Origin: Bacillus sp. JCM 19034
Lineage (GTDB): Bacteria > Bacillota > Bacilli > Bacillales > Bacillaceae_D
Direction: 5' to 3'
Length of the DNA stretch: 64,000 bases
Assembly (NCBI RefSeq): GCF_001310635.1
Contig: NZ_BAXR01000003.1
Coordinates: 232,261-296,260, forward strand
Shown: piece by piece, positions 20,935 to 31,835 of the stretch
Layout: the number at the start of each line of letters is the position of its first letter
Position numbering within the stretch: position 1 is the first letter of the stretch
Made by a program: the position numbers and the translations under genes
The notes under the pieces: model-generated
Told to the model about the DNA's origin: nothing
Seen by the model: only the letters and a program-made list of their open reading frames with translations
Databases searched by the model: none

Positions 20935-22029
20935 ATGGAAAAGGGCAAAACAGCACCAGATTACTTGCTAATGCTAACGACGTTTCATTATTACTTATCG
21001 GCTTAATTATGGTATACAGTGCAAGTGAAGCTTGGGCTAGTTATCGTTTTGATGATTCTTTCTTTTTTTTAAAACGTCAGCTATTTTTTGCTGGGCTTGG
21101 TGTTGCCGCCATGTTGTTTATCATGAGGATTGATTATTGGACATGGCGTACTTGGTCAAAGGTGTTACTTATCATTTGTTTCATTTTACTAGTTATTGTT
21201 TTAATACCAGGTGTCGGACTTGTAAGGGGAGGAGCACGTAGCTGGTTAGGTGTAGGAGCCTTTTCAATACAACCCTCTGAGTTTATGAAAATGGCGATGA
21301 TTGCCTTTCTCGCTAGCTATTTATCGAGAAATCAAAAGAAAATAGTTTCATTTAAAAAGGGTTTATTGCCCTCTCTTTCTCTAGTTATGTTAGCATTTGG
21401 AATGATTATGCTACAGCCCGATTTAGGGACAGGTGCGGTGATGGTTGGAACGTGTATCGTTATGATTTTTATCTCTGGAGCAAGAGTTAGTCACTTTATG
21501 TGGCTCGGGTTAATTGGTGTTGCTGGTTTTGTTGCGTTAATTGCTTCTGCTCCTTATCGGATTAAACGAATTACGTCATTTCTGGATCCATGGTCTGATC
21601 CATTAGGAAGCGGTTTTCAAATCATTCAATCGTTATACGCAATTGGCCCTGGGGGCTTTGGGGCCAAGGTTTAGGAGAGAGTAGACAAAAATACTTCTAT
21701 TTACCCGAACCACAAACCGATTTTATTTTTGCTATACTAGCTGAGGAACTAGGTTTTATTGGTGGTATGATTGTGATATGTTTGTTCGGTCTCTTATTAT
21801 GGAGAGGGGTTAGAATTGCCTTAGGTGCTCCTGATTTATTCGGTAGTTTTTAGCTGTCGGAATAATTTCAATGATTGCTATACAAGTAATGATCAATATT
21901 AGCGTTGTAACAGGACTGATGCCTGTTACAGGAATTACTCTACCGTTATTAAGTTATGGTGGATCTTCTTTAACATTGATGTTACTGTCAGTCGGTGTCT
22001 TACTTAATATAAGTCGACACACTCGGTAA
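20935..22029 (+). CDS. spoVE: stage V sporulation protein E / FtsW-type glycosyltransferase, three frame breaks
   Basis: About 365 residues when joined; a SEDS-family membrane glycosyltransferase that polymerises lipid II with a partner class B PBP (SpoVD during cortex synthesis). Position between murD and murG fits spoVE; FtsW is the alternative name by family. Signatures: SIQPSEFMK, QPDLGT, GITLPLLSYGGSS. Breaks: near G 20982 (restores APDYLLMLTTVSLLLIG), the G5 run 21651-21655 (restores GPGGLWGQGLGESRQ), and the T5 run 21847-21851 (restores FGSFLAVGIISM). ATG 20935 follows GAGGTG. Confidence 0.9.
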
Positions 22030-22241
22030 TCACTAGATTTTTAGAGGGCCAGCTTACATGTGGATAGCTGTCCTATTTATAAGTAACTCTCTGGATTAAT
22101 TTAATCGATTAGGTATTTCGCTTTTACCCTGCTTCGTTACACGAACCGAAGAGAAAAAAATAAAATCCTGTTTTTTCAAAATGTATATTCCAAGTTTAGT
22201 TCGTGCTAAAATGATGTTAAACAAATTAGTGGAGGAAGATT

Positions 22242-23339
22242 ATGCGAATTGTTGTTAGTGGTGGAGGAACTGGTGGACATATATATCCTGCCTTAGCATT
22301 AATTAAGGAAATTATGCAAGTTGACCAACAGGCAGATATTCTTTATGTGGGTACAGAGAAGGGTCTAGAATCTGATATTGTAAGACGCGAAGAGATCCCA
22401 TTTATATCAATTTCTATAACTGGATTTAAACGATCGATTTCATTTGAAAACATTAAGACTGTCTATCGGTTTCTTGCTGGAACAAAAAAAATGAAATCAA
22501 TTTTAAAAGAATTTAAGCCTGATGTTGTTATTGGAACGGGAGGATACGTTTGTGGCCCTGTTGTTTATGCTGCTGCAAAATTAAAAATACCAACCGTTGT
22601 CCATGAACAAAATAGTATACCAGGACTTACAAACAAGTTCTTAAGCAAATACGTTACTAAAATTGCTGTGTGTTTTGAAGAGGCGAAGCAATTTTTTCCA
22701 CAAGAAAAGGTTGTACTAACAGGTAACCCAAGAGCTTCTGAAGTAATGAATGTTAATGCAGAAGCAGGAAGGACGTCATTGGGGTTACGTGCAGACCGAA
22801 AAACAGTCTTAATAGTTGGAGGAAGTCGTGGGGCAAGGCCGATTAATGAGGCTTTTTTAACGATTATGGGTAAATTGAAACGTAAATCATATCAAATCGT
22901 ATATGTAACAGGAGCCATTCATTATGATCATGTTATCGAGCAAATGAAAAAGCATGACCATCCTGATAATGTCATTATTAAACCATTTATTCATAATATG
23001 CCCGATGTACTAGGAGCTGTTGATTTAATAGTGGGACGTGCCGGAGCAACGACGTTGGCGGAGATTACGGTCTTAGGTCTCCCAAGTATATTAATACCTA
23101 GTCCTTATGTTACGAACAACCATCAAGAGAAAAATGCCCAATCGTTAGCTGAAAATGGAGCGGCAGTCTTATTAAAAGAATCCGAAATGTCTGGAGAGAA
23201 ATTATTATCAGTAATGGACGATATTTTAACGAATGAAGAAAAATGGGCGAAGATGCATCAAGCTTCTAAACAATTAGGTTTGCCAGAGGCAGCGAAAGAT
23301 TTACACCATGTTTTACAGCAGGTCATGAAAAAGGATTAA
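22242..23339 (+). CDS. murG: lipid II synthase MurG (UDP-GlcNAc transferase)
   Basis: A 365-residue GT-B glycosyltransferase adding GlcNAc to lipid I on the inner membrane face. It has the N-terminal glycine-rich loop [25 protein letters not shown], and the C-terminal UDP-GlcNAc site [22 protein letters not shown] precedes ATG 22242. About 210 noncoding bases separate it from spoVE, with no obvious promoter. Confidence 0.95.
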   Translation: MRIVVSGGGTGGHIYPALALIKEIMQVDQQADILYVGTEKGLESDIVRREEIPFISISITGFKRSISFENIKTVYRFLAGTKKMKSILKEFKPDVVIGTGGYVCGPVVYAAAKLKIPTVVHEQNSIPGLTNKFLSKYVTKIAVCFEEAKQFFPQEKVVLTGNPRASEVMNVNAEAGRTSLGLRADRKTVLIVGGSRGARPINEAFLTIMGKLKRKSYQIVYVTGAIHYDHVIEQMKKHDHPDNVIIKPFIHNMPDVLGAVDLIVGRAGATTLAEITVLGLPSILIPSPYVTNNHQEKNAQSLAENGAAVLLKESEMSGEKLLSVMDDILTNEEKWAKMHQASKQLGLPEAAKDLHHVLQQVMKKD

Positions 23340-23355
23340 AAAGGTGGAAGATAGA

Positions 23356-24267
23356 ATGAATTGGATTGAGGCTCTAAAGGATGAGAATGTAGGGAAAGTA
23401 TTAATAGATGAACCATTGGCTAACCATACTACTTGGAAGATAGGCGGTCCGGCTGATGTACTTATCATTCCTAATGGTTTGGATAGCTTAGTGAAAACTA
23501 TGGACATAATTGTAAAGGGGCAAATACCATGGCGAGTGATCGGGAGAGGCTCCAACTTACTTGTAAGTGACCAAGGGATAGAAGGAGCTGTTATCAAACT
23601 AGATCGCGGTATTGATGACATGGTGTTCGATGAACAATCTAACACGGTCCGTGTTGGTGGAGGGTACCCCGTTATTAAACTGGCAACATTATTGAGTCGC
23701 CAAGGGCTTTCTGGATTGGAGTTTGCCGGTGGAATTCCAGGCTCAGTTGGTGGAGCGGTTTTTATGAACGCAGGTGCTCATGGTAAGGAAATAGCCGATA
23801 TTTTAGTAGAAGCGACTGTTATGAAAGAAGATGGAACGTTTGCAACATGGTCCAATGAGCAATTTGAATTTGCATACCGAACTTCAAAGCTTCAAAAGGA
23901 AAAGGCGATTTGTGTTGAGGCTGTTTTAAAATTAATGAAAGGTAATAGGGAGGATATAGTGAAAGAAATGCAGGCAAATAAGGATTATCGCCGTGAATCA
24001 CAGCCTTGGAATAATCCTACTTGTGGAAGTGTATTTCGGAACCCACTACCATATTACGCGGGGCAGCTAATTGAAGAAGCTGGTTTAAAAGGATATCAAA
24101 TAGGTGGTGCACAGATTTCGTTAATGCATGCTAATTTTATAGAAAATGTTAATCATGCTAAAGCACAAGATGTTCTTGATCTTATTAATCATGTAAAAAC
24201 AGTCATTAGAGAAACGAAGCAGATCGACTTACAGACTGAAGTTGAAATGATAGGCAAGCATGCATAA
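23356..24267 (+). CDS. murB: UDP-N-acetylenolpyruvoylglucosamine reductase MurB
   Basis: A 303-residue FAD enzyme reducing enolpyruvyl-UDP-GlcNAc to UDP-MurNAc. FAD-binding motifs [10 protein letters not shown] and [19 protein letters not shown], and the catalytic serine in [11 protein letters not shown], are visible. The length and lack of the extra Tyr loop fit type IIa MurB of Gram-positives. The start is ATG 23356 after AAAAGGTGG; the GTG at 23344 overlaps that ribosome site. It is 16 bases after murG. Confidence 0.95.
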   Translation: MNWIEALKDENVGKVLIDEPLANHTTWKIGGPADVLIIPNGLDSLVKTMDIIVKGQIPWRVIGRGSNLLVSDQGIEGAVIKLDRGIDDMVFDEQSNTVRVGGGYPVIKLATLLSRQGLSGLEFAGGIPGSVGGAVFMNAGAHGKEIADILVEATVMKEDGTFATWSNEQFEFAYRTSKLQKEKAICVEAVLKLMKGNREDIVKEMQANKDYRRESQPWNNPTCGSVFRNPLPYYAGQLIEEAGLKGYQIGGAQISLMHANFIENVNHAKAQDVLDLINHVKTVIRETKQIDLQTEVEMIGKHA

Positions 24268-24302
24268 GTTTATTTTGTGAGACTGTTTCACACGTAGAAT
24301 TG

Positions 24303-24341
24303 AGAGCACTGAAGATAGATAACTTTTTTCAGTGCTTTTTC
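24303..24341 (+). terminator. terminator after murB
   Basis: AGCACTGAA / TTCAGTGCT, 9 base pairs with a 15-base loop, then TTTTTCT. Confidence 0.75.
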
Positions 24342-24382
24342 TCATAATACGAATAGAACTAACGATTTTAAAGTGATAGTTA

Positions 24383-24391
24383 TGTTATAAT
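24383..24391 (+). promoter_or_regulatory. extended -10 promoter upstream of divIB
   Basis: TGTTATAAT is an extended -10 with perfect TATAAT; the -35 is weak. It lies between the murB terminator and divIB, so divIB onward may have its own start of transcription. Confidence 0.45.
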
Positions 24392-24440
24392 AAATAGATG
24401 GAAAACGCTGAATTTGGGATGGTTAGTAGGAGTGTTGAGA

Positions 24441-25130
24441 ATGAATGATAAAAAAGTAGTTACAATAAATGAAAAAATCCCGACATTAAAAGAACAACGA
24501 AAACAGCGTGCTAATCGGCGCTTGCTGTTTTTTTTATCTTTCTTTTTTTTACTACTTCTTCTTATCATTTATTTTCAGTCTCCAGCAAGCCACGTTCGTG
24601 AAGTAGTAATTCAAGGGAATGTTCACTTAACGAAAGAAGAAGTGTTAAAGCAAAGTGAGCTTACTATTGGGACAAGTATTTGGAATGTAAATATAGAAGA
24701 TACAATGAATAGACTAAATGAACATATTGAAATCGCATCTTCTTCTGTTGAAAGACGCTGGCCTACAACTATTGAAATAACAATTATAGAAAATGAACGA
24801 ATCGGTTATTTGCTCCATGATGATCGTTTTTATCCAATATTAGAAAATGGTATGAATTTAACTGAGGTAGATCGATCGCATATACCTGCAGATGCACCGA
24901 TTTTAATTGGGTTTTCAGAAGGTGATAATTTATCTGAACTTTCAGCAGAGCTAAGACAAGTTCCTCCTGCTTTGTTGGAAAGAATCTCTGAAATTATTTT
25001 TTCGCCCACCGATCAAGACTCTCAACGTCTTATTATGTATATGACAGATGGGATTGAAGTCCATACAACGATTAATTCATTTCATGAAAAAGTAACGCCA
25101 TATTTGGCGATTATTGATGAGATCGACTAA
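24441..25130 (+). CDS. divIB: cell division protein DivIB (FtsQ family)
   Basis: A 229-residue bitopic divisome protein: basic cytoplasmic head (IPTLKEQRKQRANRR), one membrane span (about residues 30-48), then a POTRA domain starting VREVVIQGNVHLTKEEVLKQ and the FtsQ beta domain. It stabilises FtsL and links to PBP2B. The start is ATG 24441, 8 bases after TAGGAG; upstream in-frame codons back to 24414 are unlikely. Confidence 0.92.
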   Translation: MNDKKVVTINEKIPTLKEQRKQRANRRLLFFLSFFFLLLLLIIYFQSPASHVREVVIQGNVHLTKEEVLKQSELTIGTSIWNVNIEDTMNRLNEHIEIASSSVERRWPTTIEITIIENERIGYLLHDDRFYPILENGMNLTEVDRSHIPADAPILIGFSEGDNLSELSAELRQVPPALLERISEIIFSPTDQDSQRLIMYMTDGIEVHTTINSFHEKVTPYLAIIDEID

Positions 25131-25201
25131 TAAAAAGGGAATATTACATTTAAGAATGAGTCCATACTTTGAAGATTGGGAAGCAGAGGAGGGTGAACAA
25201 G

Positions 25202-25917
25202 ATGATGAAAGTGAAAGGTAAGCATCTCATCTTATCCTTTGTATTAATTGTTACAGGGTTTATATTAGCATTAAATTACGAAATGGCTAATGAACAAATT
25301 AGTATAAATCCAGGATACGAACGTCAATGGGAAAGAGAAGATGAATTAAGGAATCAATTAATTTAGAACAGTCGACAAATCAAACGTTACAAGAGGACCT
25401 TAAGAGTTATCAAGCACAACTACGTGAACTAGAGGAGCATGTAACGTCACTTGATGCAGAAGAGGAAGTACGCATGAAGAATTTACTTGAGGATCTAGAT
25501 CGTCTTCGTAAAGTAGTAGGAGATGTAAAAGTACAAGGACCTGGTATTGAAGTATCATTAGAAGATTCTGACTATGTTCCTGATGGTGAAGATCCGAATA
25601 ATTATATTGTCCATGAGTTTCACATACAGCGAGTCGTTCATGAATTATTTGTTGCTGGCGCCGAAGCGATTGCGATTAATGGTTATCGTTTAACACGACA
25701 GTCCTATATTCAGTGTACCGGTCCAGTTATCCGAGTTGATGGTCAGGTTTCATCTGCCCCCTTTGTTGTCACTGCTATTGGCGATGCTGACATTTTAGAG
25801 TCAGCCTTGACACTGCCAGGAGGCGTTCATAATCAGCTCGTAAATGATGAAATTACAGTACGAATTCAAAAGAAAAATTCAATTTTACTCGATCCACATT
25901 TGATGGAAAGCGGGTGA
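25202..25917 (+). CDS. ylxW: DUF881 family protein YlxW, one frame break
   Basis: About 239 residues when joined. An N-terminal anchor (LILSFVLIVTGFILALNY) is followed by a coiled coil (LKSYQAQLRELEEHVTSL) and the DUF881 domain with GDVKVQGPGIEVSLED and ELFVAGAEAIAINGYRLT. Function is unknown; the pair ylxW-ylxX is conserved before sbp-ftsA. The frame breaks at the T3 run 25362-25364; one more T joins RNQLI to LEQSTNQTLQ. AGAGGAGGGTG lies 7 bases before ATG 25202. Confidence 0.85.
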
Positions 25918-25922
25918 TCAGA

Positions 25923-26629
25923 ATGAAAGTGAAATCTGCATTTACATTAATTACACTTGTTATTGGCTTTATGATTGCTATTCAATTTCAAACGACTAAG
26001 GAGCCTAATATAAGAGATACACGGGATATTCGTGAATTAAGAGCTGAGGTATTGGCCGAACAAGAGAAGAGGCAAGACCTTGAGCAGGAACTAGAACAAA
26101 TACAGTCATTAATAGAACAATATGAACAGTCTGCAGAAAATGTAGGTGGAGAAGTTGTGACTGTTCTTGAAAATCAAATCGAAGAAATGCGCGCAGAAGC
26201 CGGTTTAACTGAAATAACTGGTGGAGGAATTGAAATTACGATACGTTCACTTTACAATGATCAATATGTTGGTCATGATCGATTTATGCCTTCTTCAGAA
26301 GTTTTCCGATTTTTAATTAATGAATTAAATATTTACGGAGCTAAGGAAATAGCTGTTGGTAATGAAAGAATCATTACAACCTCAGCATTTCGTGATGTCA
26401 ATCAAATGACATACTTAAACAATCGGCGCTTACCTCCACTTCCATTAAAAGTAAAAGTCCTTGCTCATGATCCTGAACGTTTACATAATCATATGGTTGT
26501 ATCAGCGTCAGTAGATTTTTTGAGATTGAAGGGTATGAAATAACAATTGAAATAATGGACGAACTAGTAATACCAGCTTATGATCAAACACCTCGAGTGC
26601 GTTTTATGGAAGAAGTGAAGGAGGAGTAG
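25923..26629 (+). CDS. ylxX: DUF881 family protein YlxX, one frame break
   Basis: About 236 residues when joined; a second DUF881 protein, paralogous to the gene just upstream. N-terminal membrane span (FTLITLVIGFMIAIQF), a long coiled coil (about residues 35-85) and the GGGIEITIRS and NIYGAKEIAVGNERI segments. The frame breaks in the T6 run at 26516-26521; one more T joins VSASVDF to FEIEGYEITIEIMDE and runs to the stop at 26629. ATG 25923 is preferred over GTG 25914 because GGGTGA lies 6 bases before it. Function is unknown. Confidence 0.84.
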
Positions 26630-26636
26630 GTGAAAA

Positions 26637-26996
26637 ATGTGGTTACCGATTATAGGATTAATTATTGGAATTGTTATAGGACTTATGACAGATTTTCGCG
26701 TACCTGATGAATATTCAAACTATTTATCAATCGCTGTATTAGCGGCACTTGATACCCTATTTGGTGGGGTTCGGGCATATCTACAAGAAACGTTCGATAC
26801 TAATGTTTTTGTCTCAGGTTTCTTTTTTAATATTTTACTTGCAGCAGGTTTAGCTTTTCTAGGGGTTCATCTTGGTGTAGACTTATATTTAGCAGCTATT
26901 TTTGCTTTCGGTGTTCGATTGTTCAATAATATTGCTGTTATTCGAAGATTAGTATTAGCAAAATGGAAATCCGATCGTACTACGATGAATGAATGA
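26637..26996 (+). CDS. sbp: small basic protein Sbp (DUF1290)
   Basis: A 119-residue membrane protein with three or four hydrophobic spans (LPIIGLIIGIVIGLMTDF, FFFNILLAAGLAFLGVHLG, LAAIFAFGVRLFNNI). It is conserved between ylxX and ftsA in Bacillus; its function is not established. GGAGGAGTAGG lies close before the ATG, and only 7 bases separate it from ylxX, so it is probably in that operon. Confidence 0.88.
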   Translation: MWLPIIGLIIGIVIGLMTDFRVPDEYSNYLSIAVLAALDTLFGGVRAYLQETFDTNVFVSGFFFNILLAAGLAFLGVHLGVDLYLAAIFAFGVRLFNNIAVIRRLVLAKWKSDRTTMNE

Positions 26997-27023
26997 AAAT
27001 ATTCATAAATATCTTATAGTTCT

Positions 27024-27051
27024 AAAGGAGAATACTAATTCTTGTTGAATA
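27024..27051 (+). promoter_or_regulatory. SigH-like promoter before ftsA
   Basis: AAAGGAGAA (27024-27032), 11 bases, then GTTGAATA (27044-27051). This fits the SigH pattern RnAGGAwww-N11/12-RnnGAATw with one mismatch. B. subtilis ftsA-ftsZ is known to have a SigH promoter that raises FtsZ at the start of sporulation. It lies 71 bases before ftsA. Confidence 0.62.
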
Positions 27052-27121
27052 TGTTTAATAACTAGTTTTAAAAGTGAATTCTTAGGAGCGTTTAATAGAT
27101 CTTTTAAGGAGGTGCCATAGA

Positions 27122-28412
27122 ATGGACAACAATGAAATCTACGTAAGTTTAGACATCGGTACATCCAATGTCAGAGTGATAATTGGGGAAATGTCAAATG
27201 GTACAATGAATATAATTGGTGTTGGTAAAGTTGATTCTGAAGGAATTAAAAAAAAGTGCCATCGTTGATATTGATGAAACTGTAAATTCAATAAAACGAG
27301 CAATTGATCAAGCTGAACGCATGGTTAGTATGAAAATCAATCAAGTCATTGTTGGTGTGAATGGTAACCATATTCAATTGCAATCTTGTCATGGAGTTGT
27401 CGCTGTTTCTAGTCCAGATCGAGAAATTAGCGATGAGGATATTACTAGAGTTATAGATGCGGCACAAGTTGTGTCCATTCCACCGGAACGAGAAATTATT
27501 GATGTTATTCCAAAGCAATTTATCGTTGATGGTTTGGATGAAATAAATGACCCACGCGGTATGATTGGCGTTCGGCTTGAAATGGAAGGAACGATTATTT
27601 CAGGGGCTAAAACAGCTTTACATAATTTATATCGATGTGTTGAACGAGCGGGCCTGCAGGTTGTAGGTTTTTGCTTGCAGCCGCTAGCGACTGGTTCTGT
27701 TGCGATTTCTAAGGATGAGAAAAATTTAGGCGTATGCCTCATTGATATGGGTGGGGGTTCAATAACCGTATCGATTTTTGAACATGGAACGTTAAAAGAT
27801 ACAGCTGTCGTTCCTGTCGGTGGTGATCATATTACGAATGATATTGCCGTTGGGTTACGTACCTCGACTGAGGAAGCTGAGCGTATTAAGGTGAAATTTG
27901 GACATTCTTATATCGATGAAGCGGAAACGGAAGAACAATTTGAAGTATCAACGATTGGACAAGCAGAACGTGTTCACTATACTCAACGTGATTTAGCTAA
28001 TATCATTGAGCCTCGCGTCGAAGAAATGTTTGAATTAACATATCGTGAAATACATCGTATGGGCTACAGTGATTTTCCTGGTGGTTTTGTTTTAACAGGT
28101 GGGACAGTTATGATTCCTGGTGTACTGGAGTTAGCGAGTGAATTATTACCTGGGAATGTGAGGGTGGCTATGCCAGATTATTTAGGTGTAAGAGAGCCTC
28201 AGTACACAACAGCTGTTGGATTAATACAATTTGCCTATAAAAATGTTAAAATACAAGGAAGAGAAGTAGCTGCTACAGTCTCAATCGATTCAGAGCCAGT
28301 GTATACACAACCAGTCAAGAAACAAGAAAAACAAGAAACGAAATACGAAGCCGACCGAAAACCAAAATCAAAAGGGAAGGTTAAGGACTTTTTGAAGGTG
28401 TTCTTTCAATAA
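27122..28412 (+). CDS. ftsA: cell division actin-like protein FtsA, one frame break
   Basis: About 429 residues when joined. FtsA anchors FtsZ filaments to the membrane. It has the actin-fold phosphate loop SLDIGTSNVRVIIGE, the second site LIDMGGGSITVSIFEHG, GGFVLTGGTVMIPG, and a C-terminal amphipathic helix GKVKDFLKVFFQ. The frame breaks in the A8 run at 27248-27255: removing one A joins DSEGIKK to SAIVDIDETV, the exact family spacing. This is one of only three apparent insertions in the window. AAGGAGGTG precedes ATG 27122. Confidence 0.94.
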
Positions 28413-28451
28413 GTTCGAACGGGCAACTTCGTTTAAATAGGAGGATCGGAC

Positions 28452-29591
28452 ATGTTAGAGTTTGAGATGGATATGGATCAGTTAGCACAAATTAAAGTCA
28501 TCGGTGTTGGTGGTGGCGGTAGTAATGCCGTTAATCGTATGATTGAAAATGGATTAAATGGTGTGGAGTTTATAGCAGTAAATACGGATGCTCAAGCATT
28601 ACATTTATCAAAAGCAGAAACAAAACTCCAGCTCGGAGGGAAATTAACAAGAGGACTTGGAGCCGGAGCAAATCCGGAAATTGGAAAGAAGGCAGCTGAA
28701 GAAAGTAAGGAGCACCTTGAAGAGGTATTAACTGGAGCAGATATGGTTTTTATTACCGCTGGAATGGGTGGTGGAACGGGAACTGGTGCTGCCCCCGTTA
28801 TTGCTGAAGTTGCCAAGGAGTTAGGGGCATTGACTGTTGGAGTAGTTACAAGACCATTTACGTTTGAAGGTCGTAAACGTTCAACACATGCTTCTTTAGG
28901 GATAGAAGCATTAAAGGAGAAAGTAGATACATTAATCGTTATTCCAAATGACCGGATTCTGGAAATTGTCGATAAGAATACACCGATGTTAGAAGCTTTT
29001 AGAGAAGCAGATAATGTCTTACGTCAAGGGGTTCAAGGTATTTCCGATTTAATTGCAACACCTGGTCTAATTAATTTAGATTTTGCAGACGTAAAAACGA
29101 TTATGAGTAATAAAGGTTCTGCATTAATGGGAATTGGAATTGCAACTGGAGAAAATCGAGCAAGTGAAGCTGCGAAAAAGGCTATCTCAAGTCCTTTACT
29201 TGAAACGTCTGTTGACGGTGCCCAAGGTGTTTTAATGAATATTACCGGTGGTGCGAATTTATCATTATATGAAGTTCATGAAGCTGCTGAAATAGTCTCG
29301 GGTGCATCTGATCCTGAGGTAAATATGATTTTTGGTTCAGTAATTAATGAAAACTTAAAAGATGAAATTGTTGTAACGGTCATTGCTACTGGATTTGAAG
29401 AAAACGAACTGGTCAATTCATCTAGAACATTGACACAAAAGCCGGTGAAAAGCAATACATTGAAACAATCAAATGACGAAGTAAAAACGGAAACAAGAGG
29501 TGGACAGCAACCAAAACCTTCTACAGCTGAACCAACCGATACGTTAGATATTCCTACATTTTTACGTAATCGACGTAACCGTAATCGTTAA
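28452..29591 (+). CDS. ftsZ: cell division tubulin-like GTPase FtsZ
   Basis: A 379-residue Z-ring protein. It has [14 protein letters not shown] at the N-terminus, the tubulin signature [12 protein letters not shown] (about 104-115), the T7-loop [13 protein letters not shown], a flexible linker and the C-terminal partner-binding peptide [14 protein letters not shown] used by FtsA and SepF. ATG 28452 follows AGGAGGATC, 39 bases after ftsA. The frame is intact. Confidence 0.98.
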   Translation: MLEFEMDMDQLAQIKVIGVGGGGSNAVNRMIENGLNGVEFIAVNTDAQALHLSKAETKLQLGGKLTRGLGAGANPEIGKKAAEESKEHLEEVLTGADMVFITAGMGGGTGTGAAPVIAEVAKELGALTVGVVTRPFTFEGRKRSTHASLGIEALKEKVDTLIVIPNDRILEIVDKNTPMLEAFREADNVLRQGVQGISDLIATPGLINLDFADVKTIMSNKGSALMGIGIATGENRASEAAKKAISSPLLETSVDGAQGVLMNITGGANLSLYEVHEAAEIVSGASDPEVNMIFGSVINENLKDEIVVTVIATGFEENELVNSSRTLTQKPVKSNTLKQSNDEVKTETRGGQQPKPSTAEPTDTLDIPTFLRNRRNRNR

Positions 29592-29618
29592 AAGGTTGTC
29601 TCATTTTGGACAAACCTC

Positions 29619-29667
29619 AGTCTGTCGACAAAGTCTCGTAAAAGCGAGACGGTCGACAGACTTTTTT
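29619..29667 (+). terminator. strong terminator after ftsZ
   Basis: A two-part stem: AGTCTGTCGAC / GTCGACAGACT outside and GTCTCG / CGAGAC inside, followed by TTTTTT. It closes the dcw cluster. Confidence 0.93.
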
Positions 29668-29902
29668 GTATAGAGATTTGTCTAACGTATCGCCATCAGT
29701 AAATAGACGAAATCACGTAAAAACACCTTAATGAACGTCTTAAGATTTACCCTCTTATTTCCTATTTTATTTTCCTCCTATTAGAACTGACAAATTGATT
29801 GAAAATCTCTTAAAAATAGTATTAGAAGTCTGTCATGAATTGACAGACTTCGTAATAGACTAAATGTATACTAGCTGTAAATCGATGGCTATGAGGGTGC
29901 TT
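29668..29902. other. intergenic region before spoIIGA with an 11-bp palindrome
   Basis: This 235-base region should hold the spoIIG promoter, which in B. subtilis is SigA-type and activated by Spo0A-P; I see no clear TGTCGAA box. The notable element is the inverted repeat GAAGTCTGTCA, TGAAT, TGACAGACTTC at 29825-29851, with no T run after it. Confidence 0.5.
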
Positions 29903-30830
29903 ATGACGATCTACCTTGATCTTATTTGGTTATTGAACCTTTTTATTGATTATTTGCTAATTGCTTTAACTTATTTGCTTTTAAAGCGACCCTTTCAACA
30001 TTTACGAATGATACTAGCTGCCGTATTTGCATCATTTATCGTCTTTTTATTATTTACACCATTTAGTTTCATTGTTTATGAGCCTTTGTTTAAAGTAGTT
30101 TATTCAATCTTTATAGTTTTAATCGGATTTGGTTATAAGAGGCTCCGCTATTTTTTTCAAGTGCTTTGTATGTTTTATTTTGTTGCGTTTATGACAGGGG
30201 GGGATTATTTGCACTTCATTTCTTTTGGCAAACAGATTCGCACCTGTTAGATGGTTTATTAAATGTTAATAAAGGATATGGTAGCGGTTTTAGTTGGCTA
30301 TTCGTCTGTGTGGGCTTTCCACTAGTATGGTATTTTTCAAAACATCGTTTTCAAGAGATTGAGTACAGACACATTCAAGCTAAACAATTAATTGATATTC
30401 AAGTGGAAATTGACGATAAATGTCTCTATTCCAAAGGATTACTTGATACAGGAAATCAATTAGTAGATCCGCTCACTAAGCGGCCAGTTGTTGTCATGGA
30501 AGCAAATCTTTTTATGAAGTGTATTCAAAGAAAATAATTGATCAACTTATTCAATTTAATGAAACTTCGACGATCGATGATCCCGATTCTGAACGTTTAT
30601 CAAGTCGATTGACCATTATTCCATACCGTGCAGTAGGACAGTCATCGCCTTTTTTAGTAGCGATTCGGCCAGATTGCATTAAGCTGTTTATGGAAGAAGG
30701 ATTGATTGAAACGTCTAAAGTATTAATTGCGATTCAAGATAAAGAGCTATCGTCAGACCAATCATTTACTAGTATAATTCATCCGTCGTTAATACAACAA
30801 GAGATTTCAAGGGAAGTAAAAACATCGTAA
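29903..30830 (+). CDS. spoIIGA: sporulation sigma-E processing peptidase SpoIIGA, two frame breaks
   Basis: About 310 residues when joined; a septal membrane aspartic protease that activates pro-SigE. The N-terminal half has about five membrane spans; the C-terminal half carries the catalytic DTGNQ (LLDTGNQLVDPLTKRP) and ends in IIPYRAVGQSSPFLV. Break 1 is in the G7 run 30197-30203 (one G lost; restores FMTGGGLFALHFFWQ). Break 2 is in the T5 run 30509-30513 (one T lost; restores ANLFYEVYSKKII). ATG 29903 follows GAGGGTG. It is paired with its substrate gene sigE, 55 bases downstream. Confidence 0.9.
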
Positions 30831-30885
30831 ATGGTAATGATCATTTAGATGTTTCATTAATGTACTTAAATGTAGGGGGCTTAGT

Positions 30886-31599
30886 ATGCTGAAACTAAAG
30901 ATGAAATTATTATGGTATAAAATTATGTATCGACTCGGAATGAAGCCTGATGAAATTTATTACATAGGAGGAAGTGAAGCACTTCCTCCACCGTTAACGA
31001 AGGAAGAAGAGGCAGTACTACTTAAAAAATTACCATCAGGCGATAAAGCCGTTCGATCCATTCTTATTGAGCGGAATTTAAGATTAGTTGTTTATATTGC
31101 TAGAAAATTTGAAAATACTGGAATCAACATTGAAGATTTAATTAGTATAGGTACAATTGGATTGATTAAGGCGGTTAACACGTTTAATCCTGAAAAGAAG
31201 ATTAAACTAGCTACATATGCTTCAAGGTGTATTGAGAATGAAATTTTAATGTATTTAAGACGGAATAATAAAACAAGATCAGAGGTGTCTTTCGATGAAC
31301 CATTAAATATTGATTGGGATGGTAATGAACTCTTACTTTCTGACGTCTTAGGGACAGAAGAGGATATTATTACAAGAGGAATTGAAGAAAAGGTTGATCG
31401 GAAATTACTCGTTAAAGCATTGCACACATTGAATGATAGGGAGAAACAAATTATGGAGTTGAGATTTGGACTAGCAGGGGATGAAGAAAAAACACAAAAG
31501 GATGTTGCTGATATGCTAGGTATATCACAATCCTATATTTCTAGGTTAGAAAAAAGGATTATAAAACGCCTACAAAAGGAATTTAATAAAATGGTATAA
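30886..31599 (+). CDS. sigE: RNA polymerase sigma-E factor precursor
   Basis: A 237-residue sigma-70 family factor for the early mother cell. The hydrophobic, basic pro-sequence (about 25 residues) is intact and ends in DEIYY before [12 protein letters not shown]; by alignment with B. subtilis, cleavage falls between Tyr25 and Tyr26. Region 2 includes [20 protein letters not shown]; region 4 has the helix-turn-helix [20 protein letters not shown]. No frame break. It lies in the spoIIG operon after spoIIGA. Confidence 0.96.
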   Translation: MLKLKMKLLWYKIMYRLGMKPDEIYYIGGSEALPPPLTKEEEAVLLKKLPSGDKAVRSILIERNLRLVVYIARKFENTGINIEDLISIGTIGLIKAVNTFNPEKKIKLATYASRCIENEILMYLRRNNKTRSEVSFDEPLNIDWDGNELLLSDVLGTEEDIITRGIEEKVDRKLLVKALHTLNDREKQIMELRFGLAGDEEKTQKDVADMLGISQSYISRLEKRIIKRLQKEFNKMV

Positions 31600-31727
31600 A
31601 TAATAAACATTTTAAGAACGATTTCTCAAAAAATCAGCTCATTTTTAGATTGTCATCCACATTTTAAAAAAGCTATGTTAGAAAAACACTTTATAAAAAA
31701 ATTTTGTAAAAATTCGTGTGCTGACGA

Positions 31728-31780
31728 GCACGAACCTAATTTTTGCCTTTTGTGCATAGTAGGGCTCGTGCATATTTTTT
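31728..31780 (+). terminator. terminator-like hairpin between sigE and sigG
   Basis: GCACGA-A-CCTA pairs with TAGG-GC-TCGTGC, followed by ATATTTTTT. It could limit read-through from the spoIIG operon into sigG. Confidence 0.5.
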
Positions 31781-31784
31781 CCTT

Positions 31785-31820
31785 CGCCGGAGATACTTTT
31801 CTTAGACATCATCTCCCGCG
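31785..31820 (+). promoter_or_regulatory. hairpin in the sigG mRNA leader
   Basis: CGCCGGAGAT pairs with ATCTCCCGCG (9 of 10 positions) across a 16-base loop, ending 3 bases before the ribosome site AGGAGGG (31824). A hairpin in the sigG leader that lowers translation is known in B. subtilis, so the same role is inferred here. Confidence 0.6.
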
Positions 31821-31835
31821 ATAGGAGGGAAAGAA

